DNA from: Methylobacterium sp. PvR107
Lineage (GTDB): Bacteria > Pseudomonadota > Alphaproteobacteria > Rhizobiales > Beijerinckiaceae
DNA length: 64,000 nucleotides
Direction of reading: 5' to 3'
Assembly (NCBI RefSeq): GCF_017833295.1
Contig: NZ_JAFIBW010000001.1
Span: forward strand, 1,736,001 to 1,800,000
The notes under the pieces: generated by a model
Told to the model about the DNA's origin: nothing
The model's input: the letters and a program-made list of their open reading frames with translations, nothing else
The model's database searches: none
Shown: positions 1 to 9,386 of the stretch, in pieces
Layout of the letters: every line of letters begins with the position of its first letter
Numbering within the stretch: position 1 is the first letter of the stretch
Translations under genes and position numbers: made by a program

Positions 1-1
1 G

Positions 2-1120
2 ATCCCGAAACCTTGGCGGCCGGTCTGCGCGGCTCTCGTGGCAAGTTGCCTCGTCGCGCCGGCGGCGGACGCTCGGTCGGGGAAGAAGGTCTCCAGGAAG
101 GATCAGGCGCCTACCCTGACCGCGGATGCGATCAACGGCGCAACCCTGGCGCCGCAGGGCGGCAATCAGGCTGACGCAAGCAAAGCTGCGGCGAAGAAGT
201 CCGGCACCGGACGCAAGTCCAAGTCGACCGACGACAAGCCCACCCCCCTGATCGTGAAGGCCCAGGTGCTGCTCGACCGGGCCCATTTCTCGCCCGGCGC
301 GATCGACGGCCGGAAAGGCGAGAATTATCAGCACGCGCTCTCGGCCTTTGCCGTGGCGCAAGGCTTGCCCGCCACACAGGATCTGACACCTGAGGTCTGG
401 GACAAGCTCCAGGCCACGAGCGACAAGCCGGCGGTGACGGATTACACGCTCACGGATGCCGACACCGCGGGACCCTACGTCGACAAGATCCCGCCGAAGA
501 TGGAAGAGCAGGCCGATCTAAAGGAACTCGGCTACACCAATCCCCGGGAGATGCTGGCGGAGCGCTTCCACATGAGCCGCGACCTCGTCAGCGCGCTCAA
601 CCCCGGCAAGCCGCTCGACAAGACCGGAACGACCATCGTGGTGGCGGCGGTCGATCCGATGAGTCTCGACAAGCCCAAGGGCAAGGACCTTCCGCAGGAG
701 CCCAAGGTCGAACGGATCGAGGTGGACAAGACCAGCCGTGATGTTCGCGCGCTCGGGGCGGACGGAAAGTTGATCGCTTATTATCCCGCCTCGATCGGCA
801 GTACCGAGAAACCCGCTCCGAGCGGCGAGACCAAGGTGAAGGGCGTCGCGTTCGACCCCGATTACACCTACAATCCGAAATACGCGTTCAAGGGCGTGAA
901 AGCGCAGCACAAATTCACGATTCAGTCCGGGCCGAACAACCCGGTCGGAGTGGTCTGGATTGATCTGGCTATTCCGAGCTACGGTATCCACGGAACGCCG
1001 GAGCCCGAGAAGGTCGGCAAGACCGAGTCCCACGGCTGCATCCGGCTCACGAACTGGAATGCCCGCGACCTCGCAACGCGCGTCGCACGGGGTGCCAAGG
1101 TCACCTTCAAGGACGATTGA
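2..1120 (+). CDS. L,D-transpeptidase (YkuD fold) with peptidoglycan-binding-like domain, 5' end cut by window
   Basis: The frame is open from base 2 and its first residues (hydrophobic, ending VAPAADA) look like the end of a signal peptide, so the true start lies upstream of the window; the GTG at 38 is probably internal. The N-terminal half carries a peptidoglycan-binding-like stretch at bases about 250-410 (motif FSPGAIDGR). The C-terminal half is a YkuD catalytic domain: IHGTPEP followed by the hallmark SHGCIRL, with the catalytic Cys near base 1037. Family members cross-link peptidoglycan (3-3 links) or anchor envelope proteins in the periplasm. Lys-rich, Ala-rich linkers separate the parts. 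The family call is firm; substrate and start are not known. Confidence 0.9.
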   Translation: MPKPWRPVCAALVASCLVAPAADARSGKKVSRKDQAPTLTADAINGATLAPQGGNQADASKAAAKKSGTGRKSKSTDDKPTPLIVKAQVLLDRAHFSPGAIDGRKGENYQHALSAFAVAQGLPATQDLTPEVWDKLQATSDKPAVTDYTLTDADTAGPYVDKIPPKMEEQADLKELGYTNPREMLAERFHMSRDLVSALNPGKPLDKTGTTIVVAAVDPMSLDKPKGKDLPQEPKVERIEVDKTSRDVRALGADGKLIAYYPASIGSTEKPAPSGETKVKGVAFDPDYTYNPKYAFKGVKAQHKFTIQSGPNNPVGVVWIDLAIPSYGIHGTPEPEKVGKTESHGCIRLTNWNARDLATRVARGAKVTFKDD

Positions 1121-1392
1121 GCGTCCGGGTTCATCCGCGAGATGGGACCGTTTCGCTTCGATACGGTCAAAAATGTATCATCAGTTAACATAGGTACCCC
1201 GAATGGCCTCGGCACGGCTCGCGAGCGCTTGACACATTACGCATTACGGGCGACGCCACAGGTCACCTCGTGGATCGTTCCGTCGAAACTGCTTCGGTCC
1301 CGCCCGGCGCAGTTCAGGCGGTGCGCGCGGGGAGATCAACCGCACGGCAAGACCCCCGGCGACGGGGGCGTTCCAAGGGAAGACCGCCCGGC

Positions 1393-1782
1393 GTGACTGC
1401 TGACTCAAACGATGACGTTCTGAATGGCATTCGCGTCCTCGTCGTCGAGGACGAAGCGGCGATCTCGATGCTGCTCGAGGACATGCTTCTCGATTTCGGC
1501 TGCGCCGTCGTGGGCCCTGCGGCACGCCTATCGTCGGCGCTGGAGATGGCGTCTCAGGAGATCTTCGAGGTCGCCATTCTCGACGTGAATGTGGCGGGTG
1601 AACCGATCTACCCGGTGGCCGAGGCGATTGCGAAGCGCGATCTGCCGCTCGTCTTCTCCACGGGCTATGGCGGCGCCGGCATCCGCGAGCCGTTTCGTGA
1701 CAGGCCAGTTGTCCAGAAGCCCTTCAGCCAGGCCGATTTGAAGCGCACGCTGATCGGCGCGATCCGGGCCGCGCGCGGCTGA
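1393..1782 (+). CDS. Single-domain response regulator (receiver only)
   Basis: The 129-residue product is a lone CheY-like receiver domain with no output domain. From the GTG at 1393, the acidic pair is E19/D20, the predicted phospho-acceptor is D64 in AILDVN, the conserved Ser/Thr lies in FSTGYG (about 89-91), and the conserved Lys is K109 in QKPF. I chose GTG 1393 because GGGAAG lies just upstream and the receiver starts right after it; an in-frame ATG at 1270 would add 41 low-complexity residues. Stand-alone receivers of this type in Alphaproteobacteria often serve in phosphorelays or general stress signalling. No histidine kinase is next to it, so the partner is unknown. Confidence 0.8.
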   Translation: MTADSNDDVLNGIRVLVVEDEAAISMLLEDMLLDFGCAVVGPAARLSSALEMASQEIFEVAILDVNVAGEPIYPVAEAIAKRDLPLVFSTGYGGAGIREPFRDRPVVQKPFSQADLKRTLIGAIRAARG

Positions 1783-1921
1783 CGGGACGGTCTTTATCGG
1801 GTTCGGTTCGTCGTCCCGAGGCCGCGCTGCGCAGCTCGGACGCCCGAGCCGCCGATTTGCCAGGACCTCGTACTGGCTTGCTGACGCCGTGAATGCGACG
1901 CTTGGCTCGGCGTCCCCTTCC

Positions 1922-2311
1922 TCACAGACCTTCGATCGTGAAAGCGTCGGCGACATGCGCCGGCCATTCGCGCGCGCCGACAAACACGGCATCGGCCCGG
2001 AAGGTCATCCCCGCACACCACGTGTTCCGGCCGACCCAGGCGCGGACAGCGCGCGAAAAGCGGCGCCGCTTGGCCGCATCGATCGCTTCTCGGGCTTCGT
2101 CGCGCCGCGTCCGCGCCTTCACCTCTACGAACGCGATGGTGTTCCAGCGCTGGACAACCAGATCGATCTCGCCCCCCGCGATGCTCACGCGCCGGCCAAT
2201 CGGCCAGTATCCCTTGAGCATCAGGCTCCCCAGAGCGATCCATTCGGCGCGATGGCCGCGCCTGTACGCGGCGCGGCGCCGGTCGGCGTGGTTGGGCAGA
2301 ACACGCCTCAT
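1922..2311 (-). CDS. yraN: YraN-family (UPF0102) nuclease-like protein
   Basis: The 129-residue product matches the UPF0102/YraN family, which has a restriction-endonuclease-like fold. The key motif GGEIDLVV...FVEVKAR supplies the D...ExK acidic/lysine pattern of that fold. Its ATG overlaps the stop of the upstream rsmI by four bases (ATGA), so the two are co-transcribed and translationally coupled. The rsmI-yraN pairing next to an LpoA-like gene mirrors yraL-yraM-yraN of enterobacteria. The biological substrate of YraN is not established. Confidence 0.9.
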   Translation of the reverse strand: MRRVLPNHADRRRAAYRRGHRAEWIALGSLMLKGYWPIGRRVSIAGGEIDLVVQRWNTIAFVEVKARTRRDEAREAIDAAKRRRFSRAVRAWVGRNTWCAGMTFRADAVFVGAREWPAHVADAFTIEGL

Positions 2312-3297
2312 TCCTCGCCTCGGGCGAGCGCGAGCGCCCGGGTATAGACCACCCGCCGCGGCTGCCCGGTTTCGTCGGCCACTAGGCTCGCCGCGTCCTT
2401 GATCGAGTGCCGCTCGAGCGCCGTCCTGAGCAGCGCGTCGAGCACGGCATCGCCCTCGGCCGTCCGCTCCGGCGTCGTGGCGGCGCCGATGATGACGACG
2501 ATCTCACCCTTCGGCGGGCCATCCTGGGCGAAGCGGTCGCTCAGCGAGCCGAGCGTATCGCGCCGGACCGTCTCGTAGAGCTTCGTCAATTCGCGCGTGA
2601 CCGCCGCCGGGCGGTCCGGCCCGAGGACCGCAGCAGCGTCCGCCAGCATCTCGGGCAGGCGGTGCGGCGACTCGAACAGGACGAGCGTCCCCGGCACCTG
2701 GACTAGCGCCTCCAGCCGGTTGCGACGCGCTCCGGCCTTCTGGGGCAGGAAGCCCTCGAAGAAGAAGCGGTCGGTCGGCAGGCCTGCCGCCACGAGGGCC
2801 GTCATCACCGCCGACGGCCCCGGAACCGGCGTGATCGGAATGCTGGCCTCGATCGCAGCCTGAACGAGCTTGTATCCGGGATCCGAGACCAGGGGCGTGC
2901 CGGCATCGGACACGAGGGCGAGCGCCTCCCCCGCCTGGAGGCGGGCAACCATCCGCTCGCGCACCGCGTCGTTCGAGTGCTCGTGGTAGGCCAGAAGGGG
3001 CGTGGTGATGCCGTAATGGGCCAACAGCGTGCGGGTCACGCGGGTGTCCTCGGCGAGCACGGCGTCGGCGGCGGCGAGGGTAGCCAGGGCGCGGATCGTG
3101 ATGTCGCGCAGGTTGCCGATCGGCGTCGCCACGATGTGCAGGCCCGGCGACAGCTTTTCGGCCTCGCTCGCCAGCCCGAAGGCCGTGAAGGTGTTGGTGC
3201 GCGGACGATCGGTCCTGGGCTTCTGAGATGGGGTTCTGGTCGGGGCCGTGGCCCCCGGGGCATCGAATCTTCGGGTCATCGTCGGCGATCTTGCCAC
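2308..3297 (-). CDS. rsmI: 16S rRNA (cytidine-1402-2'-O)-methyltransferase
   Basis: RsmI uses S-adenosylmethionine to 2'-O-methylate C1402 in the decoding centre of 16S rRNA. The tetrapyrrole-methylase fold is evident from [13 protein letters not shown], the [10 protein letters not shown] motif, [13 protein letters not shown] and [10 protein letters not shown]. The product is about 329 residues, longer than the usual 280-290. The first 45-50 residues are Pro/Arg/Thr-rich and outside the family core, so the start may lie downstream (an ATG at 3279 is one option). It heads a two-gene minus-strand unit with yraN and is divergent from the lipoprotein gene at 3415. Confidence 0.92.
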   Translation of the reverse strand: MARSPTMTRRFDAPGATAPTRTPSQKPRTDRPRTNTFTAFGLASEAEKLSPGLHIVATPIGNLRDITIRALATLAAADAVLAEDTRVTRTLLAHYGITTPLLAYHEHSNDAVRERMVARLQAGEALALVSDAGTPLVSDPGYKLVQAAIEASIPITPVPGPSAVMTALVAAGLPTDRFFFEGFLPQKAGARRNRLEALVQVPGTLVLFESPHRLPEMLADAAAVLGPDRPAAVTRELTKLYETVRRDTLGSLSDRFAQDGPPKGEIVVIIGAATTPERTAEGDAVLDALLRTALERHSIKDAASLVADETGQPRRVVYTRALALARGEE

Positions 3298-3369
3298 ACT
3301 GCCCGCTTCTCGTCGCGGCAGGACAACGGGATCGGGGGCAAGTCTTCGTCCGTGCGTTTACATTTTCCG

Positions 3370-3400
3370 GGCCGGCCCTCAGATTTCCGAGGCCGGCCCT
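3370..3400. repeat. Two copies of GGCCGGCCCT 21 bp apart upstream of the lipoprotein gene
   Basis: GGCCGGCCCT occurs at 3370-3379 and again at 3391-3400, two helical turns apart, in the short divergent promoter region between rsmI and the LpoA-like gene. Each core GGCCGGCC is itself palindromic. The second copy abuts the GAGGAG ribosome binding site of the gene at 3415. It could be an operator pair or a chance feature of GC-rich DNA. Confidence 0.4.
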
Positions 3401-3414
3401 GAGGAGTCCGCGCC

Positions 3415-4683
3415 ATGGCGCGTCCGACACGTGCGCGGGACCGACTCGTGCGCGTCACCGCTGTAACCGCTGCGCTGTGCGCCGCGCTGCTGCCACTTGG
3501 TGGCTGCCTCGGCACTGACGCCGTCCGTCGCCGGCCGATCCCGCAGGCCGACTTGTCTCCGCCGGCGGAGCTGCCGCAGGCGCCTGCTGCGGCCACTCCG
3601 GCCATCTCGGCCACGCCGGCTGCATTGGCGGGCCAGCGTATTGGGACGGGCGGCGTCAAGGTCGCGCTGGTCCTTCCGCTCAGCGGTCAGGGCGCTACGG
3701 TGGGCAACGCCCTGCGCAACGCGGCGCAGCTCGCTTATGATGAGGCCCAACAGCCGGACCTGACGATCCTGGTCGAGGACGACCGGGGCACGCCGGACGG
3801 TGCCCGCGACGCGACGCAGAACGCGCTGCGTCAGGGCTCCGAGATCGTTCTCGGCCCGCTCTTCGCGGGCAGCGTGCAGGCCGCCGCCAACGTGGCGAAG
3901 ACGGCCGGCAAACCGGTGATCGGCTTCTCCACGGACGCGACGGTGGCCAGCCGGGGCGTGTATCTTCTGAGCTTCCTCCCGCAGCCCGAGGTTGATCGCA
4001 TTATCGAGGACTCCGTCGCGGGCGGGAAACGCTCCTTCGCGGCCCTGATCCCCGAGACCGCCTACGGCAACGCCGTCGAGGCCGAGTTCCGGGAGGTCGT
4101 CGCCCGCCGGGGTGCCCGCGTCGCCGCGGTCGAACGCTATCCGGCGGGCGCGCCCGGCCCTGCAGTCGAGCGCCTGGCGCGGGTGATCACGGGCCCGGCC
4201 GCCACCGCGGACGCGCTGTTCATCCCGGAGACGGCCGAGGCCATGCCGGCCGTCGCGCTCGCCCTCACGAAGGCGGGATTCTCGCCGGGTCGGGTCCGTC
4301 CCATAGGAACGGCGCTCTGGAACGAGCCGGGCCTGTTCGCCCTGCCGGCCCTTCAAGGCGGGCGCTTTGCTTCGCCGGACCGCAGCGGCTTCTCGAATTT
4401 CAGCGGCCGCTACCAAGCCCGTTTCGGCAGCGTTCCACCACGTGTTGCCTCGCTGGCCTACGACGCGGTGACGCTCGCCGCTGCCCTGGCGCGCCAATAC
4501 GGCTCGCAGCGCTTCGCCGAGACGACTCTCACCAGCGGATCCGGCTTCGCCGGGGTCGACGGTACCTTCCGCTTCCGCCCGGATGGTCAGAGCGAGCGCG
4601 CTCTGGCGATTTTCGAGATCCGCAACAACGCCGCGCCCGTCGTGAGCCCCGCACCCCGCGTGCTGGCCAAGCCGGGTATCTGA
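3415..4683 (+). CDS. LpoA-like penicillin-binding protein activator lipoprotein
   Basis: The 422-residue product has an N-terminal lipobox (LLPLGGC) and then a periplasmic-binding-protein type 1 fold resembling Leu/Ile/Val receptors, with the characteristic ALVLPLSGQGATVGNAL-type start at about residue 82. In gammaproteobacteria the LpoA (YraM) C-terminal domain has this fold and activates PBP1A. The alphaproteobacterial versions lack the TPR-rich N-terminal half, as here. Position next to rsmI and yraN supports the assignment. A good GAGGAG ribosome binding site precedes the ATG. An amino-acid binding role cannot be excluded, but no ABC permease genes are nearby. It converges directly onto hemW with no spacer. 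Confidence 0.82.
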   Translation: MARPTRARDRLVRVTAVTAALCAALLPLGGCLGTDAVRRRPIPQADLSPPAELPQAPAAATPAISATPAALAGQRIGTGGVKVALVLPLSGQGATVGNALRNAAQLAYDEAQQPDLTILVEDDRGTPDGARDATQNALRQGSEIVLGPLFAGSVQAAANVAKTAGKPVIGFSTDATVASRGVYLLSFLPQPEVDRIIEDSVAGGKRSFAALIPETAYGNAVEAEFREVVARRGARVAAVERYPAGAPGPAVERLARVITGPAATADALFIPETAEAMPAVALALTKAGFSPGRVRPIGTALWNEPGLFALPALQGGRFASPDRSGFSNFSGRYQARFGSVPPRVASLAYDAVTLAAALARQYGSQRFAETTLTSGSGFAGVDGTFRFRPDGQSERALAIFEIRNNAAPVVSPAPRVLAKPGI

Positions 4684-5859
4684 TCAGGTCGCGAGTTCCG
4701 CCACCAGGGCGTTGAGGACGGGCGCACCGCGCGCGGTCGCCGCGATGCGGCCGCCGGGGCGCCGCTCCAGCAACCCGTCGCCTACCAGCATCCCGATCCG
4801 GTTGCCGTTGAGCGGACGCCCTTTCAGCGCGGCATAGCGATCCGGGTCGATGCCCTCGACGAGCCGCAGGCCCATCACCAGGAACTCGTCCGCCTGATCC
4901 TCAGGTGCGAGCGTCTCGGTTTCGACGATTCCGTGACCGTCGCGCTCGACCTTCGCGCGCCACCCCTCCGGCGACCGCTCGGTGACGGTGCCGATCCGCC
5001 CGTGCTCCGTGACCAGCCGCCCGTGGGCGCCGGGGCCGATGCCGGCATATTCCCCGTAACGCCAGTAGAGCAGGTTGTGGCGCGATTCCGCGCCCGGCCT
5101 GGCATGGTTCGAGATCTCGTAGGCTGGGAGGCCGGCTTTGGCGCAGAGATCCTGTGTCACGTCGTAGAGCACGCGGCCGGTCTCGTCGTCCGGGGTGACC
5201 AGCTTGCCGGCGGCGGCGAGGCCATGGAACGGCGTACCCGGCTCGATGGTCAGTTGATAGAGGCTCAGATGCTCGGCCGCCCGCGCCAGGGCTTCGCCCA
5301 GCTCGGACCGCCACGCCGCCGGCGTCTGGCCGGGGCGGGCATAGATCAGGTCGAAGGACGTGCGCGCGAAAACCGCCTGGGCGACCTCGATCGCCGCCAG
5401 CGCCTGCGCCACGTCGTGGAGTCGGCCGAGCGTCCGCAGGGACGCGTCATCCAGCGCCTGCACGCCGAGCGAGACGCGGTTGATGCCGGCCGCATGGTAG
5501 CCGCGAAAGCGGCCGGCCTCGACGCTCGACGGGTTCGCCTCCAGGGTGATCTCGGCGTCGGGCGCCACGCTCCAGTGGGCCGCCACGGCTTCGAGCAATC
5601 CGGCGACCGTCGCGGGCTGCATCAGCGAAGGCGTCCCACCGCCCAGGAAGATGCTGGTGACGGTGCGCCCCGGCGTGCGCGCGGCATTGTGGGCGATCTC
5701 GGCACGGAACGCGTCGAGGAAGCGTGGCTCGTCCACGCCCCCGTGGCGGACATGGCTGTTGAAGTCGCAATACGGGCATTTCGCCGCGCAGAAGGGCCAG
5801 TGCAGGTAGATGCCGAAGCCCGCATCGCGGGTCGGGTGGTCCGGGCCGGTCGGTGTCAT
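4684..5859 (-). CDS. hemW: Radical SAM heme chaperone HemW
   Basis: The product (391 residues from the ATG at 5859) carries the radical-SAM cluster motif CAAKCPYC near residue 20, followed by GGGTPS and a C-terminal HemN-like domain. Length and motif spacing fit HemW, the heme-binding chaperone, rather than the longer coproporphyrinogen III dehydrogenase HemN. It follows rdgB on the same strand, an order (rph-rdgB-hemW) conserved in Alphaproteobacteria. An upstream in-frame start at 5919 would overlap the rdgB stop; I prefer 5859, although its ribosome binding site is weak. Confidence 0.92.
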   Translation of the reverse strand: MTPTGPDHPTRDAGFGIYLHWPFCAAKCPYCDFNSHVRHGGVDEPRFLDAFRAEIAHNAARTPGRTVTSIFLGGGTPSLMQPATVAGLLEAVAAHWSVAPDAEITLEANPSSVEAGRFRGYHAAGINRVSLGVQALDDASLRTLGRLHDVAQALAAIEVAQAVFARTSFDLIYARPGQTPAAWRSELGEALARAAEHLSLYQLTIEPGTPFHGLAAAGKLVTPDDETGRVLYDVTQDLCAKAGLPAYEISNHARPGAESRHNLLYWRYGEYAGIGPGAHGRLVTEHGRIGTVTERSPEGWRAKVERDGHGIVETETLAPEDQADEFLVMGLRLVEGIDPDRYAALKGRPLNGNRIGMLVGDGLLERRPGGRIAATARGAPVLNALVAELAT

Positions 5860-5897
5860 GATCGCCGGGATGTGAGCGCCCGCGTCCCGTTTGGCAA

Positions 5898-6527
5898 TCA
5901 GGACGCGGGCGCGAGGCACGCCCGGCTAAGATCGACGAAGGCCCGGGCCCGGTGCGAGAGCCCCGCGCCCTTCTGCCAATCGACGCCGTGCTTCTCGTCC
6001 GCGGTCATCTCGCCGAAGGTGCGCTCATGCCCGTCTGGCCGGAAGATCGGGTCGTAGCCGAATCCGGCCGAGCCCCGCGCCGCGACGAGCTCGCCGAACA
6101 CCCGGCCCTCGAACAGCTCCGTGTGGCCGTCCGGCCAAGCGAGCACCAGCGCCGAGACGAAATGCGCCCGGCGCTCCGCCGCGCCGCGCCGGTCCAGCTC
6201 GGCGAAGATCCGCGCCATGGCGCCGGTGAAATCCTTGGTCGGCCCGGCCCAGCGGGCCGAGAAGATGCCCGGCGCCCCGTCGAGGGCGTTCACGCACAGG
6301 CCGGAATCGTCCGCGAAGGCCGGAAGCCCGGTCGCGTCGGCTGCGGCCGTCGCCTTGATGGCGGCGTTCTCGGCGAACATCGTGCCGGTCTCCTCCGGCT
6401 CCGGGAGGCCGAGTTCGCCGGCCGAGACGGCCTCGATCCCGAACGGCGCCAGCAGCTCGCGCATCTCGGCGAGCTTGCCCGCATTGTGGGTGGCGATCAC
6501 CACCTTGCCGGTCAGCCGCCGGCTCAC
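5898..6527 (-). CDS. rdgB: RdgB/HAM1 dITP/XTP pyrophosphatase
   Basis: This 209-residue enzyme hydrolyses non-canonical purine triphosphates (dITP, XTP) to monophosphates and so protects DNA from base analogues. The family start motif VIATHNAGK lies at residues 8-16 and FADDSGLCV provides the metal-binding acidic residues. The start is a GTG at 6527 whose last bases overlap the rph stop as GTGA, so translation is coupled to rph. The C-terminal [10 protein letters not shown] motif is also present. Assignment is secure. Confidence 0.95.
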   Translation of the reverse strand: MSRRLTGKVVIATHNAGKLAEMRELLAPFGIEAVSAGELGLPEPEETGTMFAENAAIKATAAADATGLPAFADDSGLCVNALDGAPGIFSARWAGPTKDFTGAMARIFAELDRRGAAERRAHFVSALVLAWPDGHTELFEGRVFGELVAARGSAGFGYDPIFRPDGHERTFGEMTADEKHGVDWQKGAGLSHRARAFVDLSRACLAPAS

Positions 6528-7237
6528 GCGATCGCCTCCTTCTGGAGCGCGACCAGCCGGTCGGTGCCGGCGCGGGCGAGCCGCAGCAGCTCGAGGAGCT
6601 GATCTTGCGAGAACGGCTCCATCTCGGCGGTGCCCTGCACCTCGACGATGCCGCCCCGGCCGGTGAGCACGAAGTTGGCGTCGGTCTCGGCCGCAGAATC
6701 CTCGGCGTAATCGAGGTCGAGAACCGGCGTACCCTTGTACAGGCCGCAGGATACGGCGGCGACGTGGTCGCGAAGCGGATCGACCGAGATGATCGAGCGC
6801 GTCCGCATCCATGCGAAGCAATCGTGCAGCGCCACCCAGGCACCCGTGATCGCGGCGGTCCGGGTGCCACCGTCGGCCTGGATCACGTCGCAATCGATTG
6901 TAACCTGACGCTCGCCGAGGGCCGGCAAGTTGGTCACCGCCCGCAGAGAGCGTCCGATCAGCCGCTGGATCTCCTGCGTCCGGCCCGAAGGCTTACCGGA
7001 ACCGACCTCGCGGCGGGTGCGTTCGTGGGTCGCACGCGGGAGCATGGCGTACTCGGCCGTGACCCAGCCCTTGCCCGAACCGCGCAGCCAGGGGGGACCG
7101 CGCTCCTCCAACGAGGCGGTGCAGAGCACCCGGGTGTTGCCAAAGCTGACGAGGCAGGAACCCTCGGCGTAGCGCGAGACAGCGCGCTCCAGGCTCACGG
7201 GCCGCAACTCGTCGGCGGCACGCTTGGAAGGCCGCAT
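6524..7237 (-). CDS. rph: Ribonuclease PH
   Basis: The 237-residue product is a phosphorolytic 3'-5' exoribonuclease that trims tRNA 3' ends. Family motifs seen include [14 protein letters not shown] at the start, the phosphate/RNA-binding [21 protein letters not shown] segment, and [14 protein letters not shown]. The ATG at 7237 is preceded by AGAAGGGG. It heads the rph-rdgB-hemW unit and is divergent from hrcA, the usual alphaproteobacterial arrangement. Confidence 0.96.
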   Translation of the reverse strand: MRPSKRAADELRPVSLERAVSRYAEGSCLVSFGNTRVLCTASLEERGPPWLRGSGKGWVTAEYAMLPRATHERTRREVGSGKPSGRTQEIQRLIGRSLRAVTNLPALGERQVTIDCDVIQADGGTRTAAITGAWVALHDCFAWMRTRSIISVDPLRDHVAAVSCGLYKGTPVLDLDYAEDSAAETDANFVLTGRGGIVEVQGTAEMEPFSQDQLLELLRLARAGTDRLVALQKEAIA

Positions 7238-7366
7238 CGCGGGCCCCTTCTGTGGTGAGAAGTCGAGGGCCGGGCTCTTAGGCCGCCACGCCACCGCGAG
7301 CAAGCATCGCCGTATGGATTGATCCACGCGTGTTGGACGGACATGATCGGACCACAGGATGACCGC

Positions 7367-8461
7367 GTGACAGATCCCCACCCCAGAGTTTCAAACAGCC
7401 AACCCATGCAGGCGCTTGCCGCACTGAACGAACGCGCGCGCGAAATCTTCCGGCAGATCGTCGAGAGCTACCTCACGACGGGCGAGCCGGTGGGATCGCG
7501 CAATCTTGCCCGCATCCTCCCGATGGCGCTGTCGCCGGCTTCGATTCGCAACGTGATGGCGGATCTGGAGCATTCCGGCCTGATCTTCGCCCCCCACACC
7601 TCGGCCGGCCGGCTGCCGACCGAGCTGGGCCTGCGATTCTTCGTCGACGCGATGCTCGAACTCGGCGATGTCAGCCAGGACGAGCAGCAGCGCATCGAGG
7701 CGCAGATGCGGGCCGCAGCTTCGGGCCACACCTTCGAGTCGGCTTTGGCCGAAGCCTCGACCATGTTGTCGGGTGTCTCGCGCGGGGCCGGCGTGGTGCT
7801 GACCACGAAAGCCAACGTCAACCTGAAGCATATCGAGTTCGTGCGCCTCGACCCGGCCCGCGCCCTCGTCATCCTGGTCTCGGATGACGGCTCCGTGGAA
7901 AACAGGCTGGTGGACCTGCCCCCAGGCCTGCCGACGGGGGCGCTACAGGAGGCCACCAATTACCTCAACGCCCGGCTCCAGGGCCGCACCCTCGGATTGC
8001 TGCGCGCCGAGATTGAGGCCGGCCGCAAGGCGATGAAGCGGGAGCTGGACGCGCTGACCGAGCGCTTGGTTTATGCCGGGCTCGCGACGCCGGTCGGCCC
8101 GACGGAAGCGCGGCAGCTGATCGTGCGCGGGCAGGCCAACCTGCTGGACGATCTGCGCGCGGTCGAGGATCTCGAGCGCATCCGGCTGCTGTTCAATGAC
8201 CTCGAAACCCAGAAGGACGTCATCGACCTTCTGGCCCGGGCCGAGGGCGGCGAGGGCGTGCGTATCTTCATCGGCTCCGAGAACAAGCTGTTCTCGCTCT
8301 CGGGCTCGTCGCTGATCGCGGCCCCGTTCCGCGACGGGTCGCAGCAGATCGTCGGCGTCGTCGGCGTCATCGGCCCGACGCGGCTGAACTACGCGCGCAT
8401 CGTGCCGATGGTCGACTACACCGCGCGGGTGGTGTCGAAGCTCCTCGACGGCGGTCGGTGA
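7367..8461 (+). CDS. hrcA: Heat-inducible transcription repressor HrcA
   Basis: HrcA represses groESL and related chaperone genes by binding CIRCE elements. The N-terminal winged-helix segment ([17 protein letters not shown], then PVGSRNL and [13 protein letters not shown]) and the GAF-like C-terminal part are clear. I place the start at GTG 7367 behind an AGGAT sequence (364 residues); in-frame ATGs at 7319 and 7343 are alternatives. No CIRCE inverted repeat (TTAGCACTC-N9-GAGTGCTAA) is visible near this gene. grpE, often downstream, is not present here: the next gene is convergent. Confidence 0.94.
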   Translation: MTDPHPRVSNSQPMQALAALNERAREIFRQIVESYLTTGEPVGSRNLARILPMALSPASIRNVMADLEHSGLIFAPHTSAGRLPTELGLRFFVDAMLELGDVSQDEQQRIEAQMRAAASGHTFESALAEASTMLSGVSRGAGVVLTTKANVNLKHIEFVRLDPARALVILVSDDGSVENRLVDLPPGLPTGALQEATNYLNARLQGRTLGLLRAEIEAGRKAMKRELDALTERLVYAGLATPVGPTEARQLIVRGQANLLDDLRAVEDLERIRLLFNDLETQKDVIDLLARAEGGEGVRIFIGSENKLFSLSGSSLIAAPFRDGSQQIVGVVGVIGPTRLNYARIVPMVDYTARVVSKLLDGGR

Positions 8462-8496
8462 CGCGCCGGGCAGGATTGAATCCCGCCCGGCGCGTC
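8460..8496. terminator. Hairpin between convergent hrcA and DUF1236 gene
   Basis: A perfect 12-bp stem (GACGCGCCGGGC at 8460-8471 with its complement at 8485-8496) encloses a 13-nt loop directly after the hrcA stop. There is no U-tract, but the position between two convergent genes suggests a bidirectional terminator. Confidence 0.65.
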
Positions 8497-8519
8497 GATC
8501 GGACGACGGTTGGCGGCGC

Positions 8520-9386
8520 TCAGGCCGGGATCACGTCCACGATCTCGTAGGTGTCGGGGTCGATGATCACGATGTCGTCGCGCACGAGGACGAACTCGTA
8601 GCCCTCGTATTCCGGCACGATCGAGACGATCGCCGGCGGCAGCCGATGCAGGGTGACCGAACGCGGGATTGCGGTGCCCACGGCGAGACCGAAGGCGACG
8701 TCGCGCAGCGGCGACACGCCGAGGCGCGTGATCGAGCTGCGGAACTCGGTGCGCTGCCGCGTATCGAGGCGGTTCACCGCGCCGCGGGCAGACCCACCAC
8801 CGCGGACACCGCCGCGCGCGCCCTCGCGCGCTCCATCCCGTGCGCCGTCACGGCCGCCGCGCTCGCCAGCCGAGCCGCGGCCGCCCTGGTTCGGACCGGC
8901 GCCATCGCGGTCACCGCGCTCGCCGGCGGGACCGCCTTCGCGGCCGCCCCGCTCGCCAGCCGGGCCGCGGCCGCCCTGGTTCGGACCAGCACCATCGCGG
9001 TCACCACGCTCGCCGGCAGGACCGCCGTCGCGGCCGCCCCGCTCGCCGGCTCCAGCATTGCCAGGTCCGTTGCGCTCGGCCGCGCCGCCGGAGCGACCCG
9101 GGCCTTCCGCACCACGACCGGCCGGACCACCGGGTTCCGCGCCGCGCGCGCCGCCGTCGGCACCCGCCGCGCCGGGTCCGCGCATCCCGCCCTCGGCTCC
9201 GCCGGCACCGCCGCGCCCGCCGCCGCCCGGTCCCGCGCCGCCTGCCGCAGGGGCGCCAGCGCCGCCAGCGCCGCCGCCGGGGCCTCCGCCCGCACCGCCG
9301 CCGCCAGGGCCGCCCTGCGCGAACGCGGTCGCCGCTCCCGCGACGACGATCGCGGCCGCCACCGTGTCTCTCAGAATCCGCTTCAT
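8520..9386 (-). CDS. Secreted Gly-rich repeat protein with C-terminal DUF1236 domain
   Basis: The 288-residue product has a signal peptide (MKRILRDTV...ATAFAQ, cleaved about residue 22). About 170 residues of low-complexity Gly/Ala/Pro sequence follow. These change into Arg/Asp/Glu-rich repeats (GERGDRDGAGPNQGGRG), and the C-terminal region of about 85 residues ends with the DUF1236 pattern (PEYEGYEFVLVRDDIVIIDP). The start is fixed by a strong AGGAGGAG just upstream of the ATG. DUF1236 proteins are common exported proteins of Hyphomicrobiales with unknown function. The repetitive part may be an extended envelope linker. Function is not assigned. Confidence 0.85.
   Translation of the reverse strand: MKRILRDTVAAAIVVAGAATAFAQGGPGGGGAGGGPGGGAGGAGAPAAGGAGPGGGGRGGAGGAEGGMRGPGAAGADGGARGAEPGGPAGRGAEGPGRSGGAAERNGPGNAGAGERGGRDGGPAGERGDRDGAGPNQGGRGPAGERGGREGGPAGERGDRDGAGPNQGGRGSAGERGGRDGARDGAREGARGGVRGGGSARGAVNRLDTRQRTEFRSSITRLGVSPLRDVAFGLAVGTAIPRSVTLHRLPPAIVSIVPEYEGYEFVLVRDDIVIIDPDTYEIVDVIPA
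8852..9050 (-). repeat. 90-bp tandem repeat, about 2.2 copies, inside the DUF1236 gene
   Basis: The unit 8852-8941 recurs at 8942-9031 with only a handful of substitutions, and a third partial copy runs to about 9050. The 90-bp period keeps the reading frame and encodes 30-residue blocks built from GERG(G/D)R(D/E) segments. Copy number could vary by slippage or recombination without breaking the gene. Confidence 0.85.

Noticed and set aside
7238..7366. A CIRCE element near hrcA
   Set aside because: The region was checked for the paired TTAGCACTC/GAGTGCTAA arms; none were present.
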